From: Castanea sativa | Taxonomy: Eukaryota > Streptophyta > Magnoliopsida > Fagales > Fagaceae | Direction: 5' to 3' | DNA length: 64,000 nucleotides | Assembly: GCF_040712315.1 (NCBI RefSeq) | Contig: NC_134013.1 | Coordinates: 86,620,001-86,684,000 of the forward strand | Part shown: positions 10,695-21,867 of the stretch, one piece after another | Position numbering within the stretch: position 1 is the first letter of the stretch | Layout of the letters: each line of letters starts with the position of its first letter | Notes under the pieces: generated by a model | Told to the model about the DNA's origin: nothing | Database searches by the model: none | What the model saw: only the letters and a program-made list of their open reading frames with translations | Made by a program: the position numbers and the translations under genes

Positions 10695-12240
10695 ATGTTT
10701 TTGGCCCATGATAACTTGGTTTTTTTGGAATTTGTGCACTAGGGTTCTATAGCACATAAAAGACATTTTATAGTCGTCATCATAGATATAGAGAGGCATG
10801 TGTAATGAGAGTTGCTGCGACGTTTGTGCACCTAGGATTTTGTGTCAAGCTACTCCCAGTTCATCCAAGCGTGGATTGAAGAACTCTACAAAGCTACAAC
10901 AATAAATAAAATTAAAAAAAAAAAAAAAAAGTAGTTGTGAAGTTAATCATGGACTGGGAGATTCGTGCAAATGAAAAGTTTTATACAAGATCAAGTTCAA
11001 TTGGGGATTGGAGTTGAAATTGGTATAGCTCCGTAAGGTCTACTGTAGGTAGATACTTTATGATAAACATGTAAGGTAAAATTTCTTATACTTGTAACTG
11101 TTTTTTATTGTTAGTGGATTATTTGGAAGTGGTGACTTGAAATTCACCTAGTGGTGTTTTGTCTGCGAGAGTTTTCTCCATTGTAATCAAATCTTCGTGT
11201 CAAGCTTATTTTCTACTACACTCTATTTAGTTAGGTGTTTTGATTTTGCCTAAATCTGATTTGCATGTAATATCGACTAATTAATCAACTTGGGTAATTA
11301 GATTATTTTTATTTTATATTAATTACAATTGCACAACTAAATAATAATAAAACTTATTGTGCAATTCTCTAAAAATAATAATTTATTGGGTAATTATACT
11401 TGTAAGCGCACAATTGTACCCAGACCCAAAAGCAGGTGATGGACTCAGACCTAATGAGCCTTATACAATGAAATTTGTAGAGTATGGATTTGAAACCTAG
11501 GTTTAGGATGTTGGAAATTTGATTAACAGGCTAGAATGCCACAACCTATGCAAATGATAAGCAAATATAACAAAGAAACCTCCTCGGATGTAAGTTGAGG
11601 ACGAGTTGTATATTCCTTCTCTTTTTATGCCAAAGATTACAATTCTTAGTTCTTTTTCTAGCTAAGAAGCCAGGTCCCTCTCTCTTTCCTCTCTCGTCTC
11701 CTTATATACTTCTTCTTCTTCACTAGTTTATCCACCTGTCATACAAATCTTCCCCTTAGATACTTGTCCCATCCACCACTTTCTTGAAGTCTTCAAATAA
11801 TAGCAGGAAGGTTGACTTCTACTGTTCATGGGTCATTTTCCCATTAATGCGGTCAGGGAGGTAAATGCAGGGTCTTTAATGTGGTAGTAGTAGCTTTTTC
11901 CTCAGATATTTTTCACACACTCTTGCTTCTAAAAGGTGCTTGGATCACGCTTTTACCAGCCAGTTCTTCCAAAATCTTGCCTCCTAATTCGTTTAGCAAG
12001 TCCCAGGGCCATTGCTAGATCTGTCCGAGGACATACTCCTCCTCGGACAACTCCTCGAACCACCATAGTGCGAATCGACCTATGGACCCTGACCAAACAG
12101 ACTTATATTTAACCAATCAGGCCCAAAGCCCACACACGTTTGTCCAAACACTTTTACCCCTCACAATACTTATTCAAAGTTGTATTATGTTTTGCTTTAG
12201 CAACGATGTATTACAAAAAAAATGAATCATTTTCAAAAAA
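10695..12240 (+). mobile_element. Decayed Copia LTR remnant (SIRE/Maximus-like), interrupted
   Basis: Bases 10940-11280 contain the run of motifs seen in SIRE-type LTRs: a segment like AAGTTCAATTGGGGATTGGAG, then CTTGTAACTG, TGGATTATTTGGAAGTGGTGAC and TCCATTGTAATCAAATC. No coding region is left. The remnant is cut at 11401 by a solo LTR and may resume at 12181. Family assignment is from memory of the motif order and is moderate. Confidence 0.45.
11401..12175 (-). mobile_element. Solo LTR of the Tat-type family, minus orientation
   Basis: Read on the minus strand it starts TGTGAGGGGTAAAAG and ends TACAATTGTGCGCTTACA, like the LTRs at 14171 and 24891 but clearly older or from a different subfamily. 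The 5-bp target duplication ATACT is perfect (11396-11400 and 12176-12180). Confidence 0.85.
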
Positions 12241-12359
12241 TCAGTTTCTATAAAACAATCTCATTTTCCTATCCTTGATAGCAACCTTAAATGAGTTAAA
12301 AAACAATCTCTTAACTTCCCTTATTTAGCTTGATGTGATATGGAGTTGTTTTCAAAAAA

Positions 12360-13436
12360 AAAAAAAAAATATTTTAAATCATATAAGCTAAAGTCTTATG
12401 TAAACCATGTGGCTTTGGCTTATGAAAGTTTTAATTCATACTTTAATTACTAGCATATTGAATCCTTAAGGGTTGAACCAAAATGAGAGGTTAAGAAAAA
12501 AGATTAAAAATAATTGGGTTTTTTTAAAAAAAAAAAAAATGTAATACACACACATACCCAACATGTGACCTTCATTTTAATTCCAAATGGAAAATGCTGA
12601 GGATGGAAATATAATAGTAATTTGAACTGTGAATTAAATCACGACGTTAGCTGGGTAAAATGCTAGTTAGCCCACAAGGAAAGTAACAAGCTTTTCTTTT
12701 CTTTTCTTTTCTATTTTTGTTAGAAACAAGGAAAGTAATAAGCTAATTTAGAATTAGACATGGCGATTTTGTTTTAATCCTAATAATGCAAGGATAGTTT
12801 TTATTTTTATTTTTATCCAAGATAGAAATTCAACTATAGCTTAATCTAAGTGTATATATGTGTAAAGCTCATTCTTGGAAACCTGAACCTCAACCCTTAC
12901 CCCCCACATCCCACAAACACTTATATTTATAGAGTTACCATCGCATCAAGGGTGTACGGTGGTGGCAAGGATAGTTCTTACATATTGAAGAAATTGATTG
13001 CTAACTTGAGCATAAAAGAGTCCCCCATGAGCATAACCCCAAGTGGCATCTAGTTTTTTATTTATTTCTTGTGTGTGTTTGTGAACGAGGTGGTATCGAT
13101 CCTCTTTTTTTTTTTTTGGCTGAATTGGTGGTATCAATCCTCATTTCTTGTATGACTTGGACCACATGTTCTACTATTTCTGCTACATCTCCTTTTAATT
13201 TGATTAAAATATAAATATATAGTTTTCCTAATTTAACAAGTACTATAGGGAGAGAAATTTTAACAATAGTTTTTATAATAAATGCTATAGTGCAAAAAAA
13301 AAAAAAAAAACACTAGCTTCCAAACTCAATAGTTTGAAAACCCCCACGAGCGAGTATTTGTACCCTTTAAAAACACATGCTAACCCATGGTTTTATTCTC
13401 ATTTCCATACCCCTTTCCTTTTCCTTCCGTTGCAAC
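12360..13436. repeat. Dispersed block Y, copy 1
   Basis: The sequence from the TTAAATCATATAAGCTAAAG region to the segment before the satellite matches 50520-51495 and 59280-59895 in the same order (motifs CCAAATGGAAAATG, TGCTAGTTAGCCCACAAGG, GTTACCATCGC). All three copies lie immediately left of the satellite or its remnant. A degraded tRNA-Ala-like domain lies at about 13130-13195. No coding sequence recognised. Confidence 0.7.
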
Positions 13437-14170
13437 TTACAACAATGTCCTAATATCTTTTTCTGCTCATTTTCTTGCCAAATAATTTTAAAATATGATA
13501 TTTTAAGAAAATAAAATAAAATAAAATATGATATTTAACGAAAAATCAATAAAATGAATGGAGATGCAAGGTATCGATCCTTGTTCCTTGTGTAAGCTGT
13601 ACCACATGCTCCACCATTTGAGCTACATCCCCTTTTAATATAAAAATACAATCTATGTCCATTTTAATTAGAACTTGTTTACTATTTAAATTTTGTAAAG
13701 GTTAATCTCTTTTCTATATTTCAAAAAGTTAATTATTGCATTTTTCTTTACTTTCAAAATTACCCCAATTTAATTATCTCGTCCTTATTTCTAAAACATA
13801 AGAAACACGGTTAAAGCCATAAACTGACAAAAATTAAAAACAAGAAACCTACCGGGTAAGAATTCCCCACTAGATAGTAGATGGATACAAGTTCCTATCA
13901 CAGGAAAAAAAAATATTCCCACTACCCCACTTTTCTATAAAATAAAATAAAATAAAATAAAAACACACACACACACACACACTTAGAGTTAATTTGAAAT
14001 TTGACTGGACTAATATTTCCTTTTGGCAAAATTTCAATGAATAAAACACCCTCACTTTATTTTATTTTATTTTTAAATCTTTTTGGCAAAATTTTTGGGA
14101 GTCATTCTCAGTAAAATAATTGCTTATTCTTATCCAAATCAATTTTAGAACATTCTATCAAACTCATACT
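13437..14170. repeat. Diverged satellite unit, left part
   Basis: This is the outermost unit of the 1.055-kb tandem family, clearly more diverged than the copies after 25650. It is cut at 14170 by the Tat element and resumes at 25650; joining the two restores the ACTCATACTTATTTAC context present in every other unit. Confidence 0.85.
13560..13632 (-). repeat. tRNA-Ala-like domain, type B, in the diverged unit
   Basis: Exactly 73 bases. Acceptor stem GGGGATG pairs with CATCTCC including a G3-U70 wobble. D stem GCTC/GAGC and T stem CAAGG/CCTTG are perfect, and the T loop is ATCGATA. The A box (TAGCTCAAATGG) and B box (GGATCGATACC) are intact. The anticodon arm is one base too long, with only a 4-bp stem. 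This old copy has a better T stem than the amplified units. Confidence 0.8.
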
Positions 14171-14930
14171 TGTGGGGAGTAAAAGGACCCAAGCAGGCAT
14201 TTGGGCCTTTGGGCTCTAGCAAGGAGGGCCGACCTGTTCTTAAATTAAGAACTTGTTAGTACTGCAAGCCGACCCATACGCCGAGGGGCCGAGAACACAT
14301 CCGAAGGTGAGTTCCTCCTCGGATAGACCCAAGAGAATTCGGAGGTTCACTATAAAGGTCAAGGCAGAATTCCGGAAAGACTGGTGGTTAAAAAGGGGAA
14401 TCCCCGAACCTTTTAGATACACCGGTGTTAGAAGAATATCATAGGCAAATGCTGCCACCTCCACATTAAAGACCCTGTACCTACCCCCTGGCCGCATTAA
14501 TGGGGAAGTGACCCCTGAACAGTAGAACCGAAACTTTTGGTTACTATTCAAAGCACTAAGAGAAGAAATATCTAGGGGGGAGGAGATTGGAGCAACACAT
14601 GGATGAAGCACCAAGGGAAGAAGTATTTAAAGAGAGTGAAGGCCAAAGAAAAAGGTGAGATCTGTCAGTTATCAAGAAAGAAATTAAGAATTGTAACCTT
14701 TAAGAGAGAAAGAGAAATAATACAGAAATGGTCCTCGGCTCACGTCCGAGGAGGTCCATTTGCAATTATCATATATTATTTACAAGTATCTTCACGCCTT
14801 AGCCTGTTGTCAAGTTCTCAGTACCTCTAAATTAGATTTCAAGCCCACACTCTACAAATTTGATTGTTTAAGGCTCATTGGGCCTGAGCCCACAATCGTC
14901 TTTGGGTCCAGGTGCAATTGTGCACTTACA
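14171..14930 (+). repeat. 5' LTR of the Tat element
   Basis: 760 bases, TG...CA ends. A TATA-like TATTTAAA lies at about 14625. The inverted motif CCTCGGCTC..GTCCGAGG lies near 14732-14752, upstream of the end. It ends GTGCAATTGTGCACTTACA. Confidence 0.95.
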
Positions 14931-14932
14931 AT

Positions 14933-14950
14933 TGGCGCCGTCTGTGGGAA
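14933..14950 (+). other. Primer binding site of the Tat element
   Basis: TGGCGCCGTCTGTGGG starts two bases after the 5' LTR. The first nine bases match the complement of the 3' end of plant tRNA-Asp; the remainder matches less well, so the primer identity is tentative. Confidence 0.7.
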
Positions 14951-14976
14951 TCTAGTCTGGAAGGAGCTGGGATACT

Positions 14977-17900
14977 ATGGCAGGCCTAGGCTCACACCAT
15001 GCAAAGTCTCAAGGGTCACAACCTGAGGATCTTTTCGAGCGTCTTGAGCGTCGAAGGGATCGAGAGGGAAGCGTTCATACGGAATACCCTAGGGCGAGCC
15101 ATGCTCATGGCGGGGGCAGCACCACCCACGAGGATGGTGCTAAGGCCATGCAGAAGGAGATTAATCATTTGAAAAGGAAACTGCGCCGCGTCAGACGCAA
15201 ACATTCACCGTCCTCATCTGATCCTTCTTCAGTGGAGGTCCGGGGAAGTAGTTACAGCTCGAGGTCATGGTCGCCCCCCAGCGCAACATCCTCTTGTGAG
15301 GAGGACGACCCTCCAGCTCGCAGGCACAAGAAGCTCCCTTCCAGGGGCTTGGGGAACGATGCTATAAGTCGGGCGTTGCACCAACTCTCCAAATCGCCAT
15401 TCTCACGGAGGATTGAGAAGGGGAGGCTCCCCAGGAGGTTCACCCAGCCCACCTTTACCATCTACAATGGCCGGACTGATCCGATGGAGCACGTGAGCCA
15501 CTTTAACCAGAGGATGGCGATGCACTCTCATAATGAGACCCTGATGTGTAAAGTTTTCCCTTCTAGTTTGGGACCTATTGCTATGAGGTGGTTCAACGGC
15601 CTTAAATCGGGGTCTGTAGGTTCATTTGGGGAGCTTACTAGGGCATTTGCATCGCGGTTTATCACATGTAGCAGAGTGCCTCGACCATCGGACTCACTGT
15701 TATCCATGGCCATGAGGGAGGGGGAGACGTTGAAAGCATACTCCGACCGGTACTGGGAGATGTTTAATGAGATAGATGGTGATTTTGATGATGTGGCACT
15801 CAATACCTTCAAGGTAGGCCTTCCTACTGACCATGACTTGAGGAAGTCTTTGACCAAAAAGCCTGTCCGCAGTGTACGTCGCCTCATGGATCGCATTGAC
15901 GAATACAAAAGGGTAGAGGAAGACCAACAGCAAGGAAAAGGTAAGGAAAAGGTTATCCCGCAGGAGAGAAGGGATTTTAGGTCGGACATATACCACAACA
16001 GCAAGCCGAGAAGAGATTACATCGGGCAGTCCGGCTCGGCAGCCCCTCAGACCGTGAATACTGTGTTCCAAGAACCAGTACACCAATTACTGGAGAGTGT
16101 TCGTAAGGAGCCCTTCTTCAGGTGGCCTAGTAAGATGGCGGGAGACCCCGCGAAGAGGAATCAGAACTTCTTTTGTCAGTACCATCAAGACGTGGGCCAC
16201 ACTACCGAGAACTGTCAGACCCTTTGGAACCATTTGGAGTAGCTTGTCGGTGAAGGAAAACTGAAGCAACACCTTTACCAACCTAACGGGCAGGGCCATC
16301 AATCCGGCTCAAACAATCAGAAGAATAATTCATCTCGGCCGGCGTTAGGAATAATTAACGTTATCTTTGCTGCACCTGGCAGGACCGGTTCAGGTCCCAC
16401 CAGGGTGATGGCAGTTTCGCATTCTCAAGCCGAGGAGGCAGGCTGCAGGCCAAAGAGGTTGAAGGTGAATTTGCCCGTCTTGGGATTTTCCGAGGAGGAT
16501 AAGGTTGGGACCATCCAACCCCATGATGATGCTCTTGTGGTCACTCTTAGGATAGGGAATTATGACGTAAGAAAGGTGATGATTGATTAGGGCAGCGGTG
16601 TAGATATCATGTACCCTGATTTATTTAAGGGGCTAAGGTTGAAGCTGGAAGATCTTACTCCTTATGACTCGCCACTCATAAGCTTTAAAGGAAAAGCCGT
16701 TGTACCGAAAGGACAGATTCCTCTACCCGTTCAATCTGGCTCAGAAACGGTTGAGGTGGATTTCATTGTGGTTAACGCGTATTCCCCATATACGGCCATC
16801 CTTGCTAGGCCATGGCTGCACGCTTTAGGTGCTGTCTCCTCTACCTTGCATGTTAAGGTTAAATTCCCTTCAGGGGAATATGTCGAAGAGATCCTCGGCA
16901 GCCAATCGGTGGCCAGGCAATGCATATCGGCCGCAGTGCTTCATCAGACAGAAGCCAAGTCATCGGCTTTGATCATCAAAGACTCATAGCAATTAACAGC
17001 TCCGGATGCACCTGGGGCAGTGACAGGAGAGGAGGCTCTTTGTGAGGAGTTAGAGAAGTTTTTGATAGCCGATGACCCTGAGAGGTTCTTCCAAGTTGGC
17101 ATACGCTTGCCACACCAGGAGAAGATGGATTTGTTGGAGTTTCTGAAAGACAACATGGATGTCTTTGCGTGGGACCCTTATGAGGCTCCCGGCGTAGACC
17201 CGAGCTTCATTTGTCATCATTTGAATGTTAACCCCGCCATTGTTCCGAGAAGGCAGCCACCTCGGCATTCTTCCAAGTAACACTCCGAGGCTGTCAAGGA
17301 GGAGGTGCTCAAGCTCAAAAGGGTTGGGGCTATTAAAGAAGTTTTCTACCCCGAATGGTTGGCGCATACGGTTGTGGTCAAAAAGAAGAATGGAACATGG
17401 AGAGTGTGTGTGGACTTCACGGATTTAAACAAAGCCTGCCCCAAGGATTCATTCCCAATGCCGCGTATTGATCAGCTTGTGGACGCCACTGTCGGACATC
17501 CTCGTATGAGTTTTTTGGATGCCTTCCAAGGTTATCATCAAATTCCATTGGCGTTGGAGGATCAAGAGAAGACTGCTTTCATTACTCAAACAGGAAACTA
17601 TCACTATAAAGTCATGCCGTTTGGATTGAAGAATGCTGGGGCTACCTATTAAAGAATGATGACCAGAATGTTCGAACAACAACTTGGGAAGACCATTGAG
17701 GTATACGTGGATGATATGGTGGTAAAGAGTAAAACAATACATTCGCACGTTAAAGATTTGGCTGACACCTTCCAGGTGCTCAGGAGGTATAAGTTGCGCC
17801 TTAACGCCTCAAAGTGCTCTTTTGGCGTGGGTTCTGGAAAGTTCTTGGGTTATATGATTACTCATAGAGGTATAGAAGTAAACCCAGTGCAGGTCAAGGC

Positions 17901-20304
17901 TATTCAGGACTTACAGCCACCTCGGAACCCAAAAGAGATCCAGAAATTGACCGGAATGATTGCCGCACTAAGCAAATTTATCTTTCAATCAGCTGACCAG
18001 TGCCGTCCTTTCTTCCAATTGTTGAATAAATGGAAAGGGTTTCAATGGACCGACGACTGCGTGTTAGCCTTCCAACAGCTTAAGCAATATCTTTCTCGGC
18101 CACCCATTTTGTCTCGCCCCTAGGCGGACGAGGTCCTGTTTGCGTATCTGGCAGTGGCCGTCCACGCGGTCAGCCTGGTCCTTATAAGGAATGAAAGCGG
18201 GGTGCAGAGACCGGTCTATTACGTTAGTAAGTCCTTGAATGAGGCCGAGGTGCGCTATCTACTCTTGGAGAAAGCACTTCTGGCCATAGTTCATGCCACG
18301 CGGAAGCTTCCTCATTATTTCCAGTCCCAAATCGTGGTGGCTCTAACCCAATTGCCCCTCAAGGCGGTGTTACGCAGCGCTGATTACTCTGGCAGGGTGG
18401 CAAAGTAGGGAACCATTTTGGGGGCCTTTGACATTAAATATGTGCCTCGCACCTCAGTGAAGGGCCAGATCCTTGCTGATTTGGTGGCAGAGTTTGCCGA
18501 ACCATTGCTAGAAGAAACTCTAAAGGAAGCACATATGGATGAAAAATCAGTTGGTATGATCACAGCCGCAACACCTCCGACTTGGAAAGTGTATGTGGAT
18601 GGGGCAGCTAATCAGAGAGGGTCTGGTGTTGGACTTGTCCTGATATCCCCTGAGGGAATTGTCTTCGAAAAATCTCTGAGACTGGTGTTCTCGGCTACTA
18701 ATAATGAGGCCGAGTACGAAGCAGTCTTGGTGGGCATGAACATGGTACATAGGATGGGTGGAAAGGAGGTTCATGCGTTCTCGGATTCTCAGTTAGTGGT
18801 CGGCCAGGTCACGGGGACCATGAAGGCTAGGGACCCAAGAATGCAAGAATACTTGGCCCAGGTCAAACGTCAGCAGGCCAAATTTGATTCCTTCGTTTTA
18901 TCTCACATCTCTAGGAGTGGAAACACCCATGCAGACTCTTTGGCCACGTTAGCAACGTCTTCGACTCAAGGTCTACCCAGGATTATCCTCGTAGAGGATT
19001 TGCTAGAACCAACTCTTACCACTGTCAACGCGGCTCGCATCCATTTGATAAGGCCTGGACCTAGTTGGATTGACCCGGTCATGTCTTTTCTTAAGAACGA
19101 CATCCTTCCTAAGGACAAGTCTGAAGCAGATAAGATACGTCGAAAGGCGCCACGTTTTTGGTTGTCTGAGAATCAGAAACTGTATAAACAATCCTTCTTA
19201 GGACCATACTTGTTATGTGTGCACCCTAAATCAACGGAAGCGCTTCTGGAAGAACTGCATGAAGGGATTTGTGGGAGCCACACTGGGGGAAGGTCCTTAG
19301 CCCATAGGGCCCTGACTCAGGGTTATTGGTGGCCCAATATGCAGAGGGAGGCTCAGGACTATGCTAGAAAATGTGATCAATGCCAGAGGTTCGCCCCTAA
19401 TATTCATCAACCTGGAGGGGTTCTCAACCCTCTCTCCAGTCCTTGGCTTTTCGCACAATGGGGATTGGACATAGTGGGGCCATTTCCGAGGGCTACAGGA
19501 AACAAAAGATGGCTGCTCGTGGGGACAGACTACTTCACTAAATGGGTCGAGGCTGAGCCCTTAGCGAATATCAGAGACGTTGATTCTAAGAAGTTTGTTT
19601 GGAAAAACATCGTCACTAGATTCGGTATACCACACACACTTATTTCGGAAAATGGCGTTCAATTCGACAGCAAGGCCTTTAGGAAGTATTGTGGTGACAT
19701 GGGCATCATAAATAGATACTCCACCCCAGTTTATCCTCAGGGAAATAGGCAAGCCGAGGCCGTTAACAAGGTCATAGTCAGTGGGCTCAAGAAAATGTTG
19801 GACGATGCGAAAGGTAGATGGGTAGAAGAACTACCACATGTTCTGTGGACGTATCGGACTACACCGCGCAAGTCCATTGGAGAAACTCCATTCTCTATGA
19901 CTTATGGATCCGAGGCGGTGATACCTCTGGAATCTAGTTTTTCCACCCTAAAGACGAGTTCTTTTAGTTCGGAGAATAACGATGGCCTCCTAGAGAAAGG
20001 CCTGGATTTAGTTGAGGAACGGCGCGAGGCAGCTATGGTCCAAATGGCTTATTATCAACAGAAGCTTAAGCGGGGATATGATGCCCACGTAAAGCTAAGG
20101 CCACTCGCACCTGGGAATCTTGTACTGATAAAAGTTGTGGGCACTGCTAAGAACCTAGCTTGGGGTAAGCTAGGACCAAACTAGGAAGGTCCCTATCGCA
20201 TTGTTTCAGTAGCAGGCATAGGGTCGTATCAGCTAGCTGACCTAGATGAAAGAATTGTACCACGCCCATGGAATGTAAATAACCTTCGAAGGTATTATTA
20301 TTAA
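14977..20304 (+). pseudogene. Tat gag-pol polyprotein, one frame with eight nonsense codons
   Basis: 1776 codons in a single frame with no frameshift. Stops lie at 16240, 16588, 16987, 17278, 17650, 18121, 18406 and 20182. Order: gag with a CxxxH...GHxTxxC knuckle at about 16170-16220; aspartic protease whose active-site triplet is broken by the stop at 16588; RT with intact YVDD at 17704-17715; Ty3-type RNase H about 18050-18480; second RNase H with D (18598), E, D and D in WKVYVDGAA, NNEAEYEA, SDSQLVV and NTHADSLA; integrase with an HHCC finger about 19258-19385 and core residues D (19468), Glu at 19648 where Asp is usual, and E (19756). The C-terminus ends NNLRRYYY with no chromodomain. 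All stops can derive from Gln or Trp codons by one transition. A separate protease or integrase start is not needed. Confidence 0.93.
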
Positions 20305-20361
20305 TAAAAGATGCTTTTGTTAGTTAGCAGTTCAAAGTTATGAATACATTAGGGGCTTACA

Positions 20362-21375
20362 GTTACTATTCTTAAGTGTCAAACAGAAATTTGGTTAAGT
20401 ATGGTCCTCGGAACACAAACCTTGTGAAAATTGATATCTTATCATTTGTTAAACAGAACCTTAGTTATGCCAGGTCCTCGGGCCTCCTACTTTGGGGAAA
20501 TTAACATTTGAAGTTACTATTCTTAAGTGTCAAACAGAAACTTGGTTAAGTATGGTCATCGGACCACAAACCTTGTGGAAATTGATATCTTATTATTTGT
20601 TAAACAGAACCTTAGTTATGTTGGGTCCTTGGGCCTCCTACTTTGGGGAAATTAACATTTGAAGTTACTATTCTTAAGTGTCAAACAGAAACTTGGTTAA
20701 GTATGGTCCTCAGACCACAAACCTTGTGGAAATTGATATCTTATCATTTATTAAACAGAACCTTAGTTATGCCGGGTTCTCAGGCCTCCTACTTTGAAAA
20801 AATTAACATTTGAAATTACTATTCTTAAGTGTCAAACAGAAACTTGGTTAAGTATGGTCTTCGGACCACAAACCTTGTGGAAATTGATATCTTATCATTT
20901 GTTAAACAGAACCTTAGTTATGCCGAGTCCTCGGGCCTCCTACTTTGGGGAAATTAACATTTGAAGTTACTATTCTTAAGTGTCAAACAGAAACTTGGTT
21001 AAGTATGGTCCTCGGACCACAAACCTTGTGGAAATTGATATCTTATCATTTGTTAAACAGAACCTTAGTTATGCCAGGTCCTCGGGCCTCCTACTTTGGG
21101 GAAATTAACATTTGAAGTTACTATTCTTAAGTGTCAAACAGAAACTTGGTTAAGTATGGTCCTCGAACCACAAACCTTATGGAAATTGATATCTTATCAT
21201 TTGTTAAACAGAACCTTAGTTATGCTGAGTCCTCGGACCTCCTACTTTGGGGAAATTAATATCTGAAGTTACTATTCTTAAGTGTCAAACAGAAACTTGG
21301 TTAAGTATGGTCCTCGGACCACAAACCTTGTGGAAATTGATATATTATCATTTGTTAGACAGAACCTTAGTCACT
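20362..21375 (+). repeat. 151-bp tandem repeat inside the Tat element, six and a partial seventh copy
   Basis: Copies start at 20362, 20513, 20664, 20815, 20966, 21117 and 21268, every one exactly 151 bases apart. Each begins GTTACTATTCTTAAGTGTC and contains GGTCCTCGGACCAC and a second TCCTCGGGCCTCC. The seventh copy diverges after about 21370. The stretch 21376-21867 is unique, AT-rich and has no recognised gene. Tat elements often carry tandem repeats between pol and the 3' LTR. Confidence 0.93.
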
Positions 21376-21867
21376 GTTCTTGTTCTTATCACACACTTTG
21401 TGGAAATCAATATCTTACCATTCGTTAAAATTGGATCTTAAGTCTTATATCTTTAAGTGTTAAACAAAATTTTGTAAGGAATGGCCCTCGGACCTTACAC
21501 TCTACTAAAATTGATATCTCAGATTATAAAGTTTAACTATCATGTGAGCTTTCTAAGTAAGGCACTGTATACCATTCGAACTAAGTTAGTTTTTGTCAGA
21601 TTTTTGAATGTCATGCTTTGCAAAGCAAGTATGCATATGGCTGTTTAAAAGTCATAATTGTTTAACTGTTGGAGTTAGACTTATTTATTCCGTTCTTTCT
21701 TTAGCTACGTGTTAGTGAGAACTTTCATGACGAGCATAAAAAGGATAAAGTAAAATAAATACAACTTGAATGAAAATTGAATAAAAATTGTTCTTCATTA
21801 ATTGTAAGTAGAATACATCATCATATGAAAAATAAGGCAAAATACAGAAAAAGTTCTATGCTAGGCC

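Noticed and set aside
14240..14614. Minus-strand 124-codon frame in the LTR, repeated at 24960-25394
   Set aside because: It lies entirely within the LTRs, is not kept in the solo LTRs, and has no recognisable domain.
15016..17748. Several minus-strand frames of 60-158 codons opposite gag and RT
   Set aside because: They are shadows of the sense polyprotein and have no family features of their own. The only antisense frame with support starts at 24387.
20362..21375. CRISPR-like or centromeric satellite array
   Set aside because: The units are whole 151-base tandem copies without spacers and lie inside a retrotransposon.
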